A stretch of 64,000 nt of DNA, taken from positions 124,001 to 188,000 of the forward strand of contig SSNU01000163.1 of the NCBI GenBank assembly GCA_012064415.1. The letters are read 5' to 3'. Origin of the DNA: Gyrodactylus bullatarudis. Taxonomy: Eukaryota; Platyhelminthes; Monogenea; Gyrodactylidea; Gyrodactylidae. The notes below the pieces were generated by a model that saw only the letters and a list, made by a program, of their open reading frames with translations, had not been told where the DNA came from and made no database searches. Position 1 is the stretch's first letter; every line of letters starts with the position of its first letter. Shown one piece after another: positions 1 through 12,892 of this stretch. A program made the position numbers and the translations under genes.

Positions 1-100
1 TTCTGAGAGCAGTATTCTTTGGAGAGGCTTCCACTAGTTTCCATGCATTTTGAAGAGCACTCACTTCCTCCGTTGTTAAATTATGCTGGCCAAGAACCAT
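1..100 (-). CDS. Globin-like protein, N-terminal end only (cut by window edge)
   Basis: Reading leftwards from an ATG at 98-100 gives 33 open codons running off the window edge. The peptide contains LTTEEVSALQNAWKLV followed by EASPKN. This resembles helix A of invertebrate globins: the Leu-Thr/Ser start, two acidic residues, and a Trp about 12 positions into the helix. Helices E and F, with the haem-binding histidines, lie outside the window, so oxygen binding cannot be checked. A TATA-rich stretch lies just upstream at about 105-130. The family call rests on one short helix and is moderate; any helical protein starting this way is the alternative. Confidence 0.5.
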   Translation of the reverse strand, partial: MVLGQHNLTTEEVSALQNAWKLVEASPKNTALR

Positions 101-1929
101 TCCTATATATACAGTATGTATATATATATGTAGTGTAGTTGTAAATAAGAGTATTTCAAGTAGAACAAATCTTTAAAAATAAAATGATTATATGGAATTC
201 AGAATGCTTAATTCTAATTGGTTGATATTTCCAGCTTATAGAATCTGTAATAATAAAGATTGACTTTGGCTTGTCATCTAATGTTTTTTTTGAACAATGC
301 ATTTTTTATCTATTGATTTTGGTTCTTTAAAATCTCAACCAGTCTATTTATGAATCAGTATACTGATACGTTCATCAAGACTTGATGCCATTCGAAAAAC
401 GTTATAAAAATATTGTAAATTGCCTGTGTGATTATACACAGAAAATACATCAAGAAAATGTAAATCAATTTGTAAATAAATAGTATTGTATGCAATAAAA
501 GTATACTTGAAATATGTATTAAACATTAAACTTGGCTTATTCTGAGAAATAGATTAACATTGAGAAACATGAATTTGGGGGTCCTTACATCCACTTATGA
601 GTGTTGTGTGATATGTCATTCGAAAGCTCAATAAACGCTCTACATAATCTATGAAAAAGATAAATACCAAGAGGTTACGATAAAAAGCAATCAACTGTAA
701 AATACAAAAAATATCTGTTAAAAATAGGAAAAAAAACACTTATTTAGTGTTCGTAGTACTCTAATGAGATTATTCAATGTTAGATCGGGTTCAAATTTTT
801 TTTAATCGATAAAACGATTATATATCTTTGTTACTAGTAAAATTCGGGTCTATAAGTCGTATAATTGAGTGGTGAATATGTTTTAAAACAAGTTAGTTGC
901 TACGGAAACTTGAAAAACACTTAAACTCAAATAACTGTCCAGAAACATGTATTAATTTTTACATTTTTGAAATCAGCGTGAAATTCTGCTACAGAAAGTG
1001 TCATTATCTGAAATATACAATTTTTGACTTGCCCCAGTGGTATTGAATTCGCAAGAATATTTTACCGAAAAATTCCGCATCGAAAAAATTCATCATACGA
1101 TTAATGTGATGAGATGGAACTCACTTTTATCATTAAATTTAATTCTGGTTGAAATCTGCTTTATAAGGCTTGGGACTTGCAAAGTTGTATCACTGAATTC
1201 ATAACCATTAGGCCAGTTGGAAATTTCTAAATTGAAATAAAGTTTGAAATGAACCACTTACTGAAGTTTTATAGAGTTCTTTTTGCTCCAAAATACAAAT
1301 CTCATGAACCAATTCTTGAAAAAATGGTACCAATTATAAACAAATTATTTGATCAATCTTAGTAGCCCGATTCGGGACATGGAAGGATTTTTACAATAAT
1401 GAAATTTAGATTTCATAGCGAGAGATGGATCAAAAGTTGTTTTTCAAGGATCACAATTGGATATTCTCGAATGAACTCGAGCCATCCAAATAAAAATGAT
1501 CAAGAAATTGAAATTCCTACGATGATGGGGTTATTAAAATCCCATGTTTATTTGATATTCTTGTCTAATCGCAAATTATTTGATTTTAGCATCAAATTAG
1601 GAAAAATGTCTGAATCTGGATATCTGAATTCTTGAAATTTGTAAAAATCATAAATTCTCATTTTCATATTACTGAATAGGTGTAAATTATTATTTCTTTG
1701 CTAGATACTAATCCAAGATCCCATATCAACTTTATCTCAAAATAAATACAGAGCGCGAAATCAAATTTTTGTATTTCAATCATTCGTAGGACAAAATATG
1801 AGAGCTTCCGAAAAAAATACGTCAATATAAACTTGGGCCATCTGATATAAGAGAAAATTTCTATGAATCAAAAGTCAAAACAAAAATTTATTCCCTGTTG
1901 TGAATATCCTTTTTAAAAATGATTCTAGC
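101..1929. other. Non-coding stretch, no gene recognised
   Basis: This A+T-rich stretch separates the globin-like 5' end from the 3' end of the next minus-strand gene. The only open frames are short and biased to Phe/Ile/Tyr codons as random A+T-rich DNA gives. I saw no tRNA, no recognisable transposon protein and no long repeat. Confidence 0.6.
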
Positions 1930-2529
1930 TTATTCATTTTCAGCTGCTTGTTCGAGTAGTGGTCCTCTTATATCAGCGTACCATTCATGACCAAGGTCTT
2001 CAAGAGTAAGGTCACTTTGAACTTGAGTATCCAGTGTTTTAATAAATTTCACAACATTCTTCTTATACGAGGGATCAGTCCCAAGATAAATGTTAATCAA
2101 AAGGGCTTCCAATTCTTGCAAACCAACTTTGCAATCACCAATATCATGATCGTTTTTCGGGTCAAAAATAGTTCCTTTCATTGATGAGTATATATCATAG
2201 AGTATCAACCAATGGAAATTCGAATATTCGTTATATTTTCTTATTAATTTGAAGATGATTTTTTCCAGAAGCTTCCAATTTCCATCTGCTTTTTGAAGGA
2301 GACAAGCAATTCCCTCTTTGTGACTGAAATTTCCTCCAACCAACCAGTAAGTGCCTAAAAGCATTCAATTCCAATAAACTTGCATGTGAGAATAGAGCAA
2401 ATGATAAGATATACTCTTTGAAGCTTCATTATTTATTTATTCACTGTAACTAATTTTAATATGAACAGTTGTAGCATATTAAGATGGATTTTATAAGAAC
2501 TCACCTGTTATCAATGTTAACTTGAACAT
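1930..2529 (-). CDS. Small two-exon protein of unknown function, possible signal peptide
   Basis: Two exons fit: exon 1 at 2529-2505 (ATG to a GTGAGT donor) and exon 2 at 2354-1930 (TTTTAG acceptor to TAA). They join in phase 1 and give 149 residues. The N terminus, MFKLTLITGTYWLVGG, is hydrophobic with an early Lys and could be a weak signal peptide or a buried strand. The rest is helical in appearance, with many acidic and aromatic residues and a C terminus of LLEQAAENE. I recognise no family. It is transcribed away from the ECM29 gene, across about 720 bp. The clean phase match and strong donor make it a credible gene, but the product is unknown. Confidence 0.65.
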
Positions 2530-3248
2530 TCCAGGAATTCAGTTAAACATTTTCACTCGTACCTTATGCAAGCTTTAGTTATCAAGAATCAATAAGAATT
2601 TTTCACAGGGTTTGAGTTCAAGAAACTCCCCGTTTTCCATAATGAAACCTATTGAGTAAAAGATTTTTGAGTCTCACTGGTAAATTCTTTAGTACCTTCA
2701 GAAAAAAATATTTCGACTATCTACTTATAAGTAACTACATTTCATAATAGTGTAATTTTATGTAATAAACGCTACCACAGTTTGGAAAAGAAGGCAAGTT
2801 CAATGAACATTGTTCAAAGTCGTAAATTAAGTCGTTATTAATTGTGAATTAGAAACAGGTATGATCTAGCTTATGAAAAAAGACAAATTTAGTTTTCTTA
2901 TACTTGAGATTTATTTCTCGAATCTCCTGATGACATCAAAATTATACTCCTCAAGTGGTGGGGTATTTCATAGTTCATAAGTAGATATCTTTACTTCATA
3001 ATTATTTTATCATTAATAATGATTCATTTGATAAATTTCATAATGAAATTTTCAGTGAAAATAATTTTCAATGAAAAATTTCCAATGAATTCATATTATT
3101 ATTTCTGAAATAATATTTCAATGAAATAATTTCCTAATGATTAAACTTGGGGTCAAGTTTAAACACATTTTATTCTCTTTTAATTATCTTTTGATTAGTT
3201 GTGTTGTGTAGCAAATTTAACCGAAAATTCCTGCATGATATTGCAAAA
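2530..3248. promoter_or_regulatory. Divergent intergenic region with imperfect CAATGAAA reiteration
   Basis: This region lies between the small minus-strand gene and ECM29 and presumably holds both promoters. From about 3010 to 3140 variants of TTTCA(A)TGAAA recur several times on both strands, making a palindromic A+T-rich patch. No known promoter element was recognised. Confidence 0.4.
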
Positions 3249-6200
3249 ATGACTAGCAATCTTGTACAACAAAGTACAGATATATGTAAGTTTTCTAAAT
3301 AATTATCTCGAAGCTGATGAACTTGAGAAGATTTCTCTTCGTCTTTCATTGTCGAATTCTGAGCAAAAGTATGAATCCTTTGTGAATAAATCGTTACCTG
3401 TTTTGATAAAATATTTGGCCACTTGTGAAAATCACAGAAAGAAAATCTTTGAAATTCTTAGTGATATTATAAGAAATGTCAAAAATTATGAGACTATGGA
3501 TTTACCTGTCATTGATTTGTTCTCACTTTATAATGATGAATCCAAAAGTACATTCCTGCAAAATTTCAGTTATATTTATCTGAAACTTGGATATCCCAGA
3601 AAATCATTAAGCGCACAAGCTGAATTATTATCTACTCTATTTAATTCCCTCACTGAGGATAAACCAATCGTTCAGAGAGATGCGTAATTTAAATTAAGAT
3701 AATTATTTTTAGACTTTTACACTTGACATTTCCCGTCCTCCGATACATAAGCAACATTAGTTTCAATAAACATGAAATGAGGCTAGCTGAATCACATTAT
3801 CAGCGTCGTTTTATTACAGAGTTTTACACGCTTGTCCTCCTCCTTCCATACGAGTATGTAAACTATTCTTGGATTTCAATTTACAAAATAAAATTCTCTT
3901 ATTTAGTTTTTTGAGATCTATTCAATTCTCCAATGTTGACGTTTGTCTGGTTGACGGAATGAGTGTTTATGATTTCAACAGATTAGTTAACGAAAAGTAC
4001 TCGAATATTTTCCCTAATGGTCAACTGGAAAGCTATAAAGCAGCAATTGTCAGTTTCTTTTCACGTGGTATATTCACTCCTGAAGAGAGTATCATTCCAA
4101 TACTTTTTGCCAATGCTGATACTAGACACTCTGTTGTTTCTTTAGCTTCTAAGGAATTACGATATCTCTCTTTTGAAGTCGACTGGGAAGATTCTAACCT
4201 CTTGAGCAATCTTATGGATTGGTACCTGGGACGTAGTCGAGAATTCGACCCTATGGGTCATTTATTGAAGATGAGAAATCCACTTAGCAGTAGAATGAGA
4301 GTGAAACTTACTCCGTATCTTTTGAGATCGCGTATAACCTTACCTGGACCATTAATTGCTGACCTGATTAGTGCAATATTGTTGGGACTAACCTCGGCCA
4401 TGATTACCTCCAGAAATGTTGTCAAACAAGGCTTTTTGAATCAGGAGAATAAAAAATTAGACAACCAAGGAACAATGACACCCAATAGTGGAAATGATTC
4501 AATCAGCTCTCAACTAAACCAGCAGAATGGTGAGTAGTGAATGTTGATGCTTCCTCCTGCTACCTATACTTATTGAAATTATAGAACTTTTAGAGAGTGA
4601 TAACCTATCCAACTCGTTGGGCAGTACAAATTCTGCGGAATCTGTCAAAGTTGGAATAGTCTCCTTGATGCAACACCGCAAACTTGCTGACCACAGCCTT
4701 GATCTTCTCCAACACTTGATTACCTAGTAAGTACCTACTCATAGGAAATAATTTCTTGTCAACTACCTTTTTACTCTTCTCGTAGTTCACGACTGACCTG
4801 CTCTTCCACTGTCTCGGCAGCTCTTCATTGCCTCGTCAACTTTATCTGTGAAAAATCTCCAGACGAGGTTAGTTTTTATTCCTCACTATTTTCCATCCAA
4901 TATAAAGTTTATATCATCTTTTTTGAATTTCAGTTCAACATTGTTAGAATCAGAGGTCTTGATTTACTAGCAAAAATATTCAATAGACAACCATTCTTTC
5001 TGTTGTCTGAGCCCCTACAGTTGCCTCGTCTTTTTGATCTCCTCTGTCAGGATATATCACTAGAGTTGAAGAAAGCTGTGGGCAAATGTCTCATTCGTTT
5101 GTCGAGTAGTCTTGAAAAATTGAAAATTCACTATTACAATACGTTTAAAAATCAATTTGCCAAATTAGAGGAGATTCTCTTTGAGAATATCGAAAAGGTA
5201 AGTGCACTGACTTGAAATTATCTCCTCCTCTCTTTTATTGTCCGCTTACTATTTTGATAGAATGAGGTTATCTGTCGTCTTGTCGCTCTATGTTATGCTG
5301 AAACAATTTACGATTCAGATCACATTCCCACCAGATATCTCATTCTCCAAGCTCTCGGTGACAAGTGAGTATTCAACAACTTTTTCATGAAACTCGATAA
5401 ATCATTTTATCCATATCAGGGATCCTAGTGTCCAATACCAAGCCAGACAAATATTTTCGCCCTTCTTCAGTCCTGATATTGCCTATGACATAGTCTTTGG
5501 CAAGATGAAGTTGCCCAGTTTTGTTGAATTCGTCAATCATGTTAGTTTTTCCTAATTTTATTTTCTCCATACACCTTATCAATAACGTTTCCATTCTAGG
5601 ATACCAACCATCCGAGACAAAATCCATTCGTTGACGTAGAACGATTAGTTCCCGTGAGCATACTAGATGAAATTATATTCTGAATATATTCATGTTAAAA
5701 CTCAATTTCCTTACCTTTCACAGGTCGTAAGATTCATTCGATTCTGCCTTTTGGCTGAACAAGGTGGTCTCAGTGCCAATCAAGAGTCTGAAATGACCTA
5801 TGAGTCAGAAGATGAATTCCGCTATCGTATCAACCAAAATGTCCGACACTTTTTGATGCTACAACATAAAAGAAATGATAACTCTGACAAGACGGGAGAT
5901 AAAAGTGCCTCTGAAAAGACTGATTCTGATATTCCTTCAGATCTTAAAGCTGAATCACTCGATGTAAGTCTTTGATATAATATAATGATCTTTAGGACGA
6001 AAGCCTTGCCCAAAAGATGGAGAGTGTTGGCTTAACCCAGAACAACGTTGATGAGTTATTGGATGAAACAGCTGAAATGTATGCTCGCATTAACCAAGGC
6101 TCAGAATCGGCCAAGCAGAATGAAAAGGCTTCTGATTCTTGTACTTCTGTTTGTATCAGTCCTGAAAAGGCTCGTAGATGTATTGATACCTATTTCAGAC

Positions 6201-9200
6201 TAATTCAAGTTGTCATTTTTACTCGTTCACGAAATAATAAGGAATGTAAGTTCTTTATTCTGCTGCTTTCATTATTATCCTTAATCATAATTATGGCTTT
6301 TAGCTAATGACTTTCCGAAATTCCTCGAAGAAGTATTGGTCAATAACACCAAGGACTTGCTCATCAATGGAAAACAGTTGTTTGAACGAATCAATGTAAG
6401 CATATACAACAAACAAAATTAATTGACCATTGGCTGCTCTTCTTTCTTGAGATTCATACAATAATTATTGTTCCTTACCTCTAAAATACATTTAATTTAT
6501 TCTAGACTGTGTTGTTGATCTCATCCAGAGGAGCTTCATGTCGCCATGCCTGTGCCTCGGTTTATAGTGTAGTCATAATGGAAACTCAACCCCCTCATGT
6601 AGCCCTACAAACTGCATTAGCTATGCTACCAGAAGATGTCACAGTCCTCGATAATGACATGTCGCACTGTCTTCAAGGTATGTGCATGGGCACTGCTTAT
6701 CTTCTTGAAAGCTTGCATAGAACTTATTACAACCAAAATGCCGATAGTCAACCTGAGTCAAAGGAAGCAAATTCGACAAAGAAAAAGGCTCAAAAATCCA
6801 AGAAAAACGAAGTACAAAACGACCCAGAAACTGATCAAGCTGCAATTTCAAAAAAGATTCTAATTGGTATTCAAAAGCTATTGAATATCATTGATCAATT
6901 CCTTGTTTCGTCAACTAATCTAGGCTCTCAGAAAATAACTTCATCAAGTCATAATGTGGTCATAGAAAATCGATATTCAAACATTGATGTTGCCAGGAGT
7001 ACAATCACTGCACTTTTAGAAGCTCTAAAGGTATTAGGAGAAAGTGGTGCCTTATCTGATCTTTTAGTCTCTCGCCCACCAGTTGGCCAAGTAAAGGATA
7101 AAGGTCGTCCTCCTCTAACTGCTTCAAAACAGGCTTTCCTCCACAGAATCTCGAGTTATCTCCCACCAAATTTAGTCATTAACACACATAATAAAGATGG
7201 CAGCGTTGATGAGAGTTTTGAGGACATCAAGAAACTCGTAGAAGCTTCCATAAGGACAATGGTCTCAATCGCTATTGGTGAAAAGGATCGTACTACTGGA
7301 ATTCATCTTTACATCTTGAAAACCTTGGTGAACTCTGTTAAAATTAAAGAGGCTAGTCTCCATTTGTTTGTTGGCACAGCCATTGCTGATGTACTAATAG
7401 GTGAACATACTCCCTTCAAAGGTCACTGGTACCAGAGAAAATATCCTCTCAAAGTTGGACCGCCAGAACTCATCAAGAATTATCTTAATCCTGATCTAAA
7501 CAGTGATGCCAAATGGTTACATGATAAGCTAGTAGAGTTCCTTACACCCCTTCCAGGCCAGGTTACTACCCGACAAGAGACAATTTCTGCTGCAATTTGG
7601 TGTCTATCCATTGCTAAGCGTATTTCAGCCCCTCTCCACGGACTCATTCACATTGATAGCATTATTGGTCTGCTTGAAGAGAAAGAAGGTCAGTTGCTCA
7701 TTGTTAGCCTCATTCGGCCCTTATTATACTCATTCATATTTCTCTACAGTTTACGTTCAGTGTATTGGAGTTGCCTGTTTTGGTTTGATTTTTGATACCA
7801 GCTCCAACGAGGAAAAGCAGGTCCTCCTCGAAAAGATTGCAAACTATATTGAGAAAAATAAAAAGTAAGCTTTACACAAAATACCATACAGAATACATAT
7901 TCTTGATCAATTTCTTGTATTTTCCAGCTCAACAAACAATATCTATGTTGACCTCTATGAGCTGGCTGTACAAATCAATCGTCCCGACTTGGCCCTCTCC
8001 CTTTTTGTCTTGGCTATATCATCCTGTTTCAATAATGACGAAACTGATAATCCCATGAGCAAGTCCCTGTCCAGCCTTTTGGCTGAAATTGGATCCAGTC
8101 TACTGAGGAGACTGGGCCGAAATTTAGCTCCAGCCTTACCTCATCTTGTTCCTAGAATTTATGTCAACAGATTTGATCATAGTCGTCCTCATTTCCAAAA
8201 GGCTATGGAGAGTATTTGGCGCGGTCTCGTCATCTATTCAGATGCTGGAAATGTCACTACCAATTTCCGTTCTCCCTCAATGCATTCATCAACTGAAAAA
8301 TTTGTTGTCGATCTTGACGATGGGAATAGTTCACGTCAAAATACCGATCAGCAGCATTCAATAATTGACGAATCTCTCAAGCAAAGAGAAGACAATGGAG
8401 TTTCCTATTTCTACGGAGAAATGGATATCAACCGTACCTCTCGAAATGATTCAAATAAGAAATCCTTCTACTCTCAGCTTACACACTTGGTACCTTTTTA
8501 GACTTTTCCTATAAAATCTTCAATATTAAATTAATATTTTCTCCCTTCAGATTGAAGCACACTTTAATGCAATAGTCTGTGAGATAAAATCTCTCCTCGG
8601 CTTCATACCCAGTGTCCAAAGTACATCTGAACATCAAACCAATTCAACATCTGTGGTTATCTCGAAAAATCCTTGCAACGATAGATTTAGGGATGCTTGC
8701 TGTTATGCCCTGGTCAGTTTGTGTAAGCATCCTTCAGCTGAAAGAAAGTTGGCTGGCCATTTACCAACTCTCCTCTCCGGTCTGTTTGCAATAATTGAAT
8801 CCAACAAATCCAGTCCTGCCCCTGGTTATGAGTATGCTTACAAGGATCCCTCAAATGAGGAAATTATCCCTGCAGAAAAAGCTTGTATAGCTGTTCAAAA
8901 AGTAAGTATTTTTTATATTTCAAGTTTCATCATTTAATTAATTTCTTGAATAGATGGTCCTTCAAGTATTTGAAAATCCTTCTTCCCGGGAGGCAGCAAT
9001 ATTCCTCTTTCCTGGCCTACTCCCAGTTCTTATTGAAACTACGATATCATTACCGTTTGGATTGAACAGTCCTGTTAAACTGAATGCCGATGGACTAGCC
9101 AAGGTGCCTTCTTATCTAACTGAAGAAAGTGAATCAAAGAAATTGTCCCTTGATATTATCCTTGCTGCTGTTAGGGTTTCCAATGCCTCAGCCCTCATGT

Positions 9201-12200
9201 CAATCTTGCCGATACTGATTCTTGCTGGTCTTCATACAATGGCCTATCTGCCACCTAATCGCATTTGCTCATTGATTCGCCAACCAATAGCTGCTGCAAA
9301 TGCTATGAACATATTTCCGAATAGCAACACATCATCTGGTACTATCACTGTTCAATCTAATCCAACATCAGATCCTAATCAACAAAGAATGAGAAGCAAA
9401 ATCAAGGCTGAAATACCCACCAATTGTATTCCATCATCATTCTCGAGGGAAATTCAAATGGCTGAAATCCTAAGCATAGTTTGTCTTTTGAATGATACTC
9501 ATTTTATTATTTGTATTTTTTTTCATTATTTTTCCTTAGTGTCTTCGTCTCATCGATGATAGCTGCCTATCAGATTTGGTGATTACATTCACTGAACTAA
9601 TTCGTCTCGGCGGTGTCCTTCCCGATAAATCATCCTCCTCAAACCAAATATTCACCAACAATTCAACCTGTCAAACATCAGTTTCAGTCTCTGTAGCTGT
9701 CTGCGTTCTGATCACTCAGTTAGCTACTCGTTGTTCCTGGGTGCGCAGGCATCATAGTGCAATTCTGCCGGGTGCCACAACACAGGCTCTCCTCCAAATT
9801 CAAAACACCATTCAGCCACAAAATCAAATACCAATTAGCCAAGATTCAAATCCCCAACTCTTCAACAATACCAAGTTCTCGTCAGCTGGGCCACTCTCAT
9901 GTAGGTTATAATTTCTATAATCTAGCATTCCAAGATTTCCTCATCATGTTAATTCTTTCAGCACAGACAAGCTCATCGCAATCCTCTCCCCAGTGGGAAA
10001 ATAAATCAAAATCCATTCAGGCAAGTTCTTCACGTAAAACTCTAGACTCAGAAGAGTCCTCAAAAAGAGTTGGGAATATTAATTACAATGGTGAAGGGTC
10101 TGACGTTGTGGGAAACTTGAACTTGGCGCCTTATGCCGGAAAGTTGTTGGCTGCTCTCTTGGCTGCTATTCCCGGAGCAAGTCGTCACACAGACAGTGTT
10201 CGCATTGAGATGAATAGAGCAGTTGTAAGCCTTCTGCCTTTTGCAAAGGATAGTACAGTCGCAAAGTTAATTAATCGTGTTACTGGCTGGTACATGGACA
10301 CTGTCGCTGGAAATGAAAGCTCTGAGGAAATTCGTTATTGTTATGAGCTTGCTTCTGTGACAACATTGTTAACTATTGTTAATCACTCCCATCAAATCGT
10401 TCAAAAGCATGCCCCTCTCATATTCCCAGCCATTTTCATTGCACGGCAAAAGGAAGAAGAAATTGTCAACAACTTTGAGAGAGCCAGTTACATTATGATG
10501 TTCTCATTAGCAGGTCGAATAATGGCTATGACCATTTCCCTTTGCTTTGCCAATAACAAATGGAAGCCAACTGACCCTTGGTGTGTTGGTATTGCCTCTA
10601 AGAATGCTAATCAATATGACTTTGTTACAATGCGTAATAAGTGGTCTGATCTCTGGCTAGATGCACAAGCTGTCTACATATCCCATTGTCATTCTCAGTC
10701 CAAGGGTTCAGACTCAACTTTGATTCCCTCTTCTGATGGTAGTCTTAGAGAGGATGATTCCCCAAAATCAGTTAGCAGCAATTCAAAAAAAGCACAAGAA
10801 TCCCCTGATAGAATTGATTCCGACAATGGAGAGCCAAATCCTTCTGGTTCTATCAAAACAAAGCCAAAAGTTTTACTTAGAGACTGTGAAAATTTTGTCA
10901 GCTTGAGAAATCAAAGCTTTGTGGTTAAGCCACAAATTTTCCCCGAAATCATCTCGAATATAGAAAAACTTCTCTATGGAAAGAACCAAAGTTTGTTTTA
11001 TCCCACATAATTCATGAATTTTATGAAATTATTTCAATTTTCTCTTGTTAGCTATGCATTGGTCAATAAGAACTCAAGCAGCTCTGGCTTTGTGGTCTTT
11101 GACAGTTAGCCTTATAGAAGTTAATAACAGCGTAACATTTAATTGGGCCGAAGAAGCAAATGAGGAACTTTTGCTCAGTGCTGCTGATCTTGCTGCCACA
11201 ATGGCGAGTGAGGAAAGACCCCTGCTCATAAGTAAACAGGATCGTAGATCAATTTATCAACATCTTCAAAAACAAAAGGTAACCAGCAATGACGAGGACC
11301 CCTCGAATCCCGAGAAAAAACTCTTGAATATGCCCGATGGAAATAACCAAATCAACTTAGAAGATCTTCGTTTCAATCACAAGGTCTGGGTCAAATTGAC
11401 TAGCGTAATCATAAATAGTCTTGAGGAAACCAATCCATGGGCAGGCAAATTATACATTATTAGATCGGCTGCATTGCTCTGTTTCTATGCATGTGATCGA
11501 GACTTATCAATGAATGAGCCAGACCTTCTTAAAAAGGTATATTGAATCTTTTCAAATAAGCTAGTTAAAAAAGTATTAATCAAAAATTTTAGCTCTATTC
11601 TGCTTGTTTCAATGAATCCAAAAGTAAGAGAGCCATCAATTCTGTTAGTTGTATGGGCGCTCTAGAGTTGACCGATGATGAAGAGGCTTGTGGCTATCAG
11701 GTTGAAGCTCTTTTTGCTTGCTCTTGTGTCCTCGAAGCTTTAGATCAAAATTTGGATGTTTCTTCCGATGAAAATGTAGACGACAAGTACCCAAAGAACA
11801 ATGTTTCTTGTGAACTAATTTCCAAAATGTGCCAGATAGTTCTTCCAAATTACAACATCAAGGATAACAAACTATTTTCTGGCTGTCAAAAAAGTAATTT
11901 TTCTAATCATTAATCAATATTATTATTATTTGTTTATTTTTCATCACAGCGGATGAGACAATCAAAGTCAAAGGAAAGAAAATGAGAATTTTGAACAAAT
12001 ATCTCAACGATTATGAATTACAAGTTGCAATGTTGACTTTAACCCTCTTATGGCCTGAATCTAGAAAGAACCAGGACTGTAAGTTACGAATATCCTCATC
12101 ATTTCAATAAATTTCTCACATTTTAAAATTCTATCCTACAGTGAGCATATTACCAGATCTTCTTGAATTTATTGTAATTGTTCTACCAGAAGTATCCTCA

Positions 12201-12554
12201 AATGTACAAATTGCCACCTTAAATATGTTGATTGAAATCTTCAATAAAATTTCTCCTCAAGATATACAAGCTGGGATTGATGAAGCTGACAAAATTGATG
12301 CTGCAAAGATGGATAGAACTGTTGTTAACTTGCTCGGAATACTAGAAAAGTTTTCATATCAGTCATCAAACTTTGGTTTGCAGGAACAAAGTTTGAAAGT
12401 TCTTTCTGCAATTGTTTTTCACCCGAGTTTAATTAATGCACACAAAGAGACTATCGAAAAGTTAATAGATCATTTTATGAAACAAAATAAGTCAGCAGCC
12501 TCATGTCTACAAGAGTTAGCCTCTCAATTGCATGGAAAACTCCAAATATCTTAG
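3249..12554 (+). CDS. ECPAS: ECM29 homologue, proteasome adaptor and scaffold protein
   Basis: ECM29 is a HEAT-repeat protein that binds 26S proteasomes and links them to membranes and motors. Twenty-four exons join in consistent phase: 3249-3285, 3314-3683, 3713-3853, 3907-4529, 4585-4726, 4786-4867, 4934-5197, 5261-5364, 5420-5540, 5600-5653, 5724-5963, 5996-6245, 6304-6395, 6506-7688, 7750-7864, 7928-8489, 8551-8901, 8954-9478, 9540-9900, 9962-10990, 11052-11536, 11593-11893, 11950-12078, 12142-12554. They encode about 2,657 residues against about 1,850 in vertebrates. Landmarks shared with human ECM29 occur in order: KISLRLSLS and the LLHLTFP segment, ADTRHSV, TPYLLRSR, DHIPTRYLI, LVPRIYVNRF with SIWRGLV, and CLRLIDDSCLSDLV. 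The extra length lies mostly in Ser/Asn/Lys-rich insertions, for example at 6740-6860 and 8270-8480. The ATG at 3249 was chosen because it is followed by a short exon with a GTAAGT donor; the resulting intron is only 28 nt. Introns 2 and 11 are 29 and 32 nt; most others are 50-70 nt. Confidence 0.93.
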
Positions 12555-12892
12555 TTTTTACATTATTTAATATAATTTTGATTTAAATTGAAATAAAGAT
12601 CTTTTAATAAATATGATCAGTATCTTGATTTAAGATTCTTTTCTCTAAATCCTACCAGAAACTCTTATCAGGCTCTAAATAAAATAAGAGTTGACAAATT
12701 CTACTTAAGTAGTAGAAAGTTTACATTCATAATAAATTCTGAAATCTTATAGACTGTTTGCTAAATATATTCAATTTAATATTTTTAAAATATTTCAGTT
12801 AAAATTTCTACTCCTTATTCTATACTAACAAAAATTTCCTTTTAGTAAAATTAAAATCTTTATCTACTTACAGTTAAGCAATTCAATTTCGA
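12555..12892. other. Intergenic spacer between ECM29 and the helicase-like gene
   Basis: This 338-bp A+T-rich spacer contains AATAAA-type signals shortly after the ECM29 stop (around 12590-12612), which suggests polyadenylation there. It presumably also holds the promoter of the next plus-strand gene. Nothing else was recognised. Confidence 0.5.

Noticed and set aside
344..739. Two minus-strand frames of about 60 codons
   Set aside because: Phe/Ile/Tyr-rich composition typical of random A+T-rich DNA, with no splice partners and no similarity recognised.
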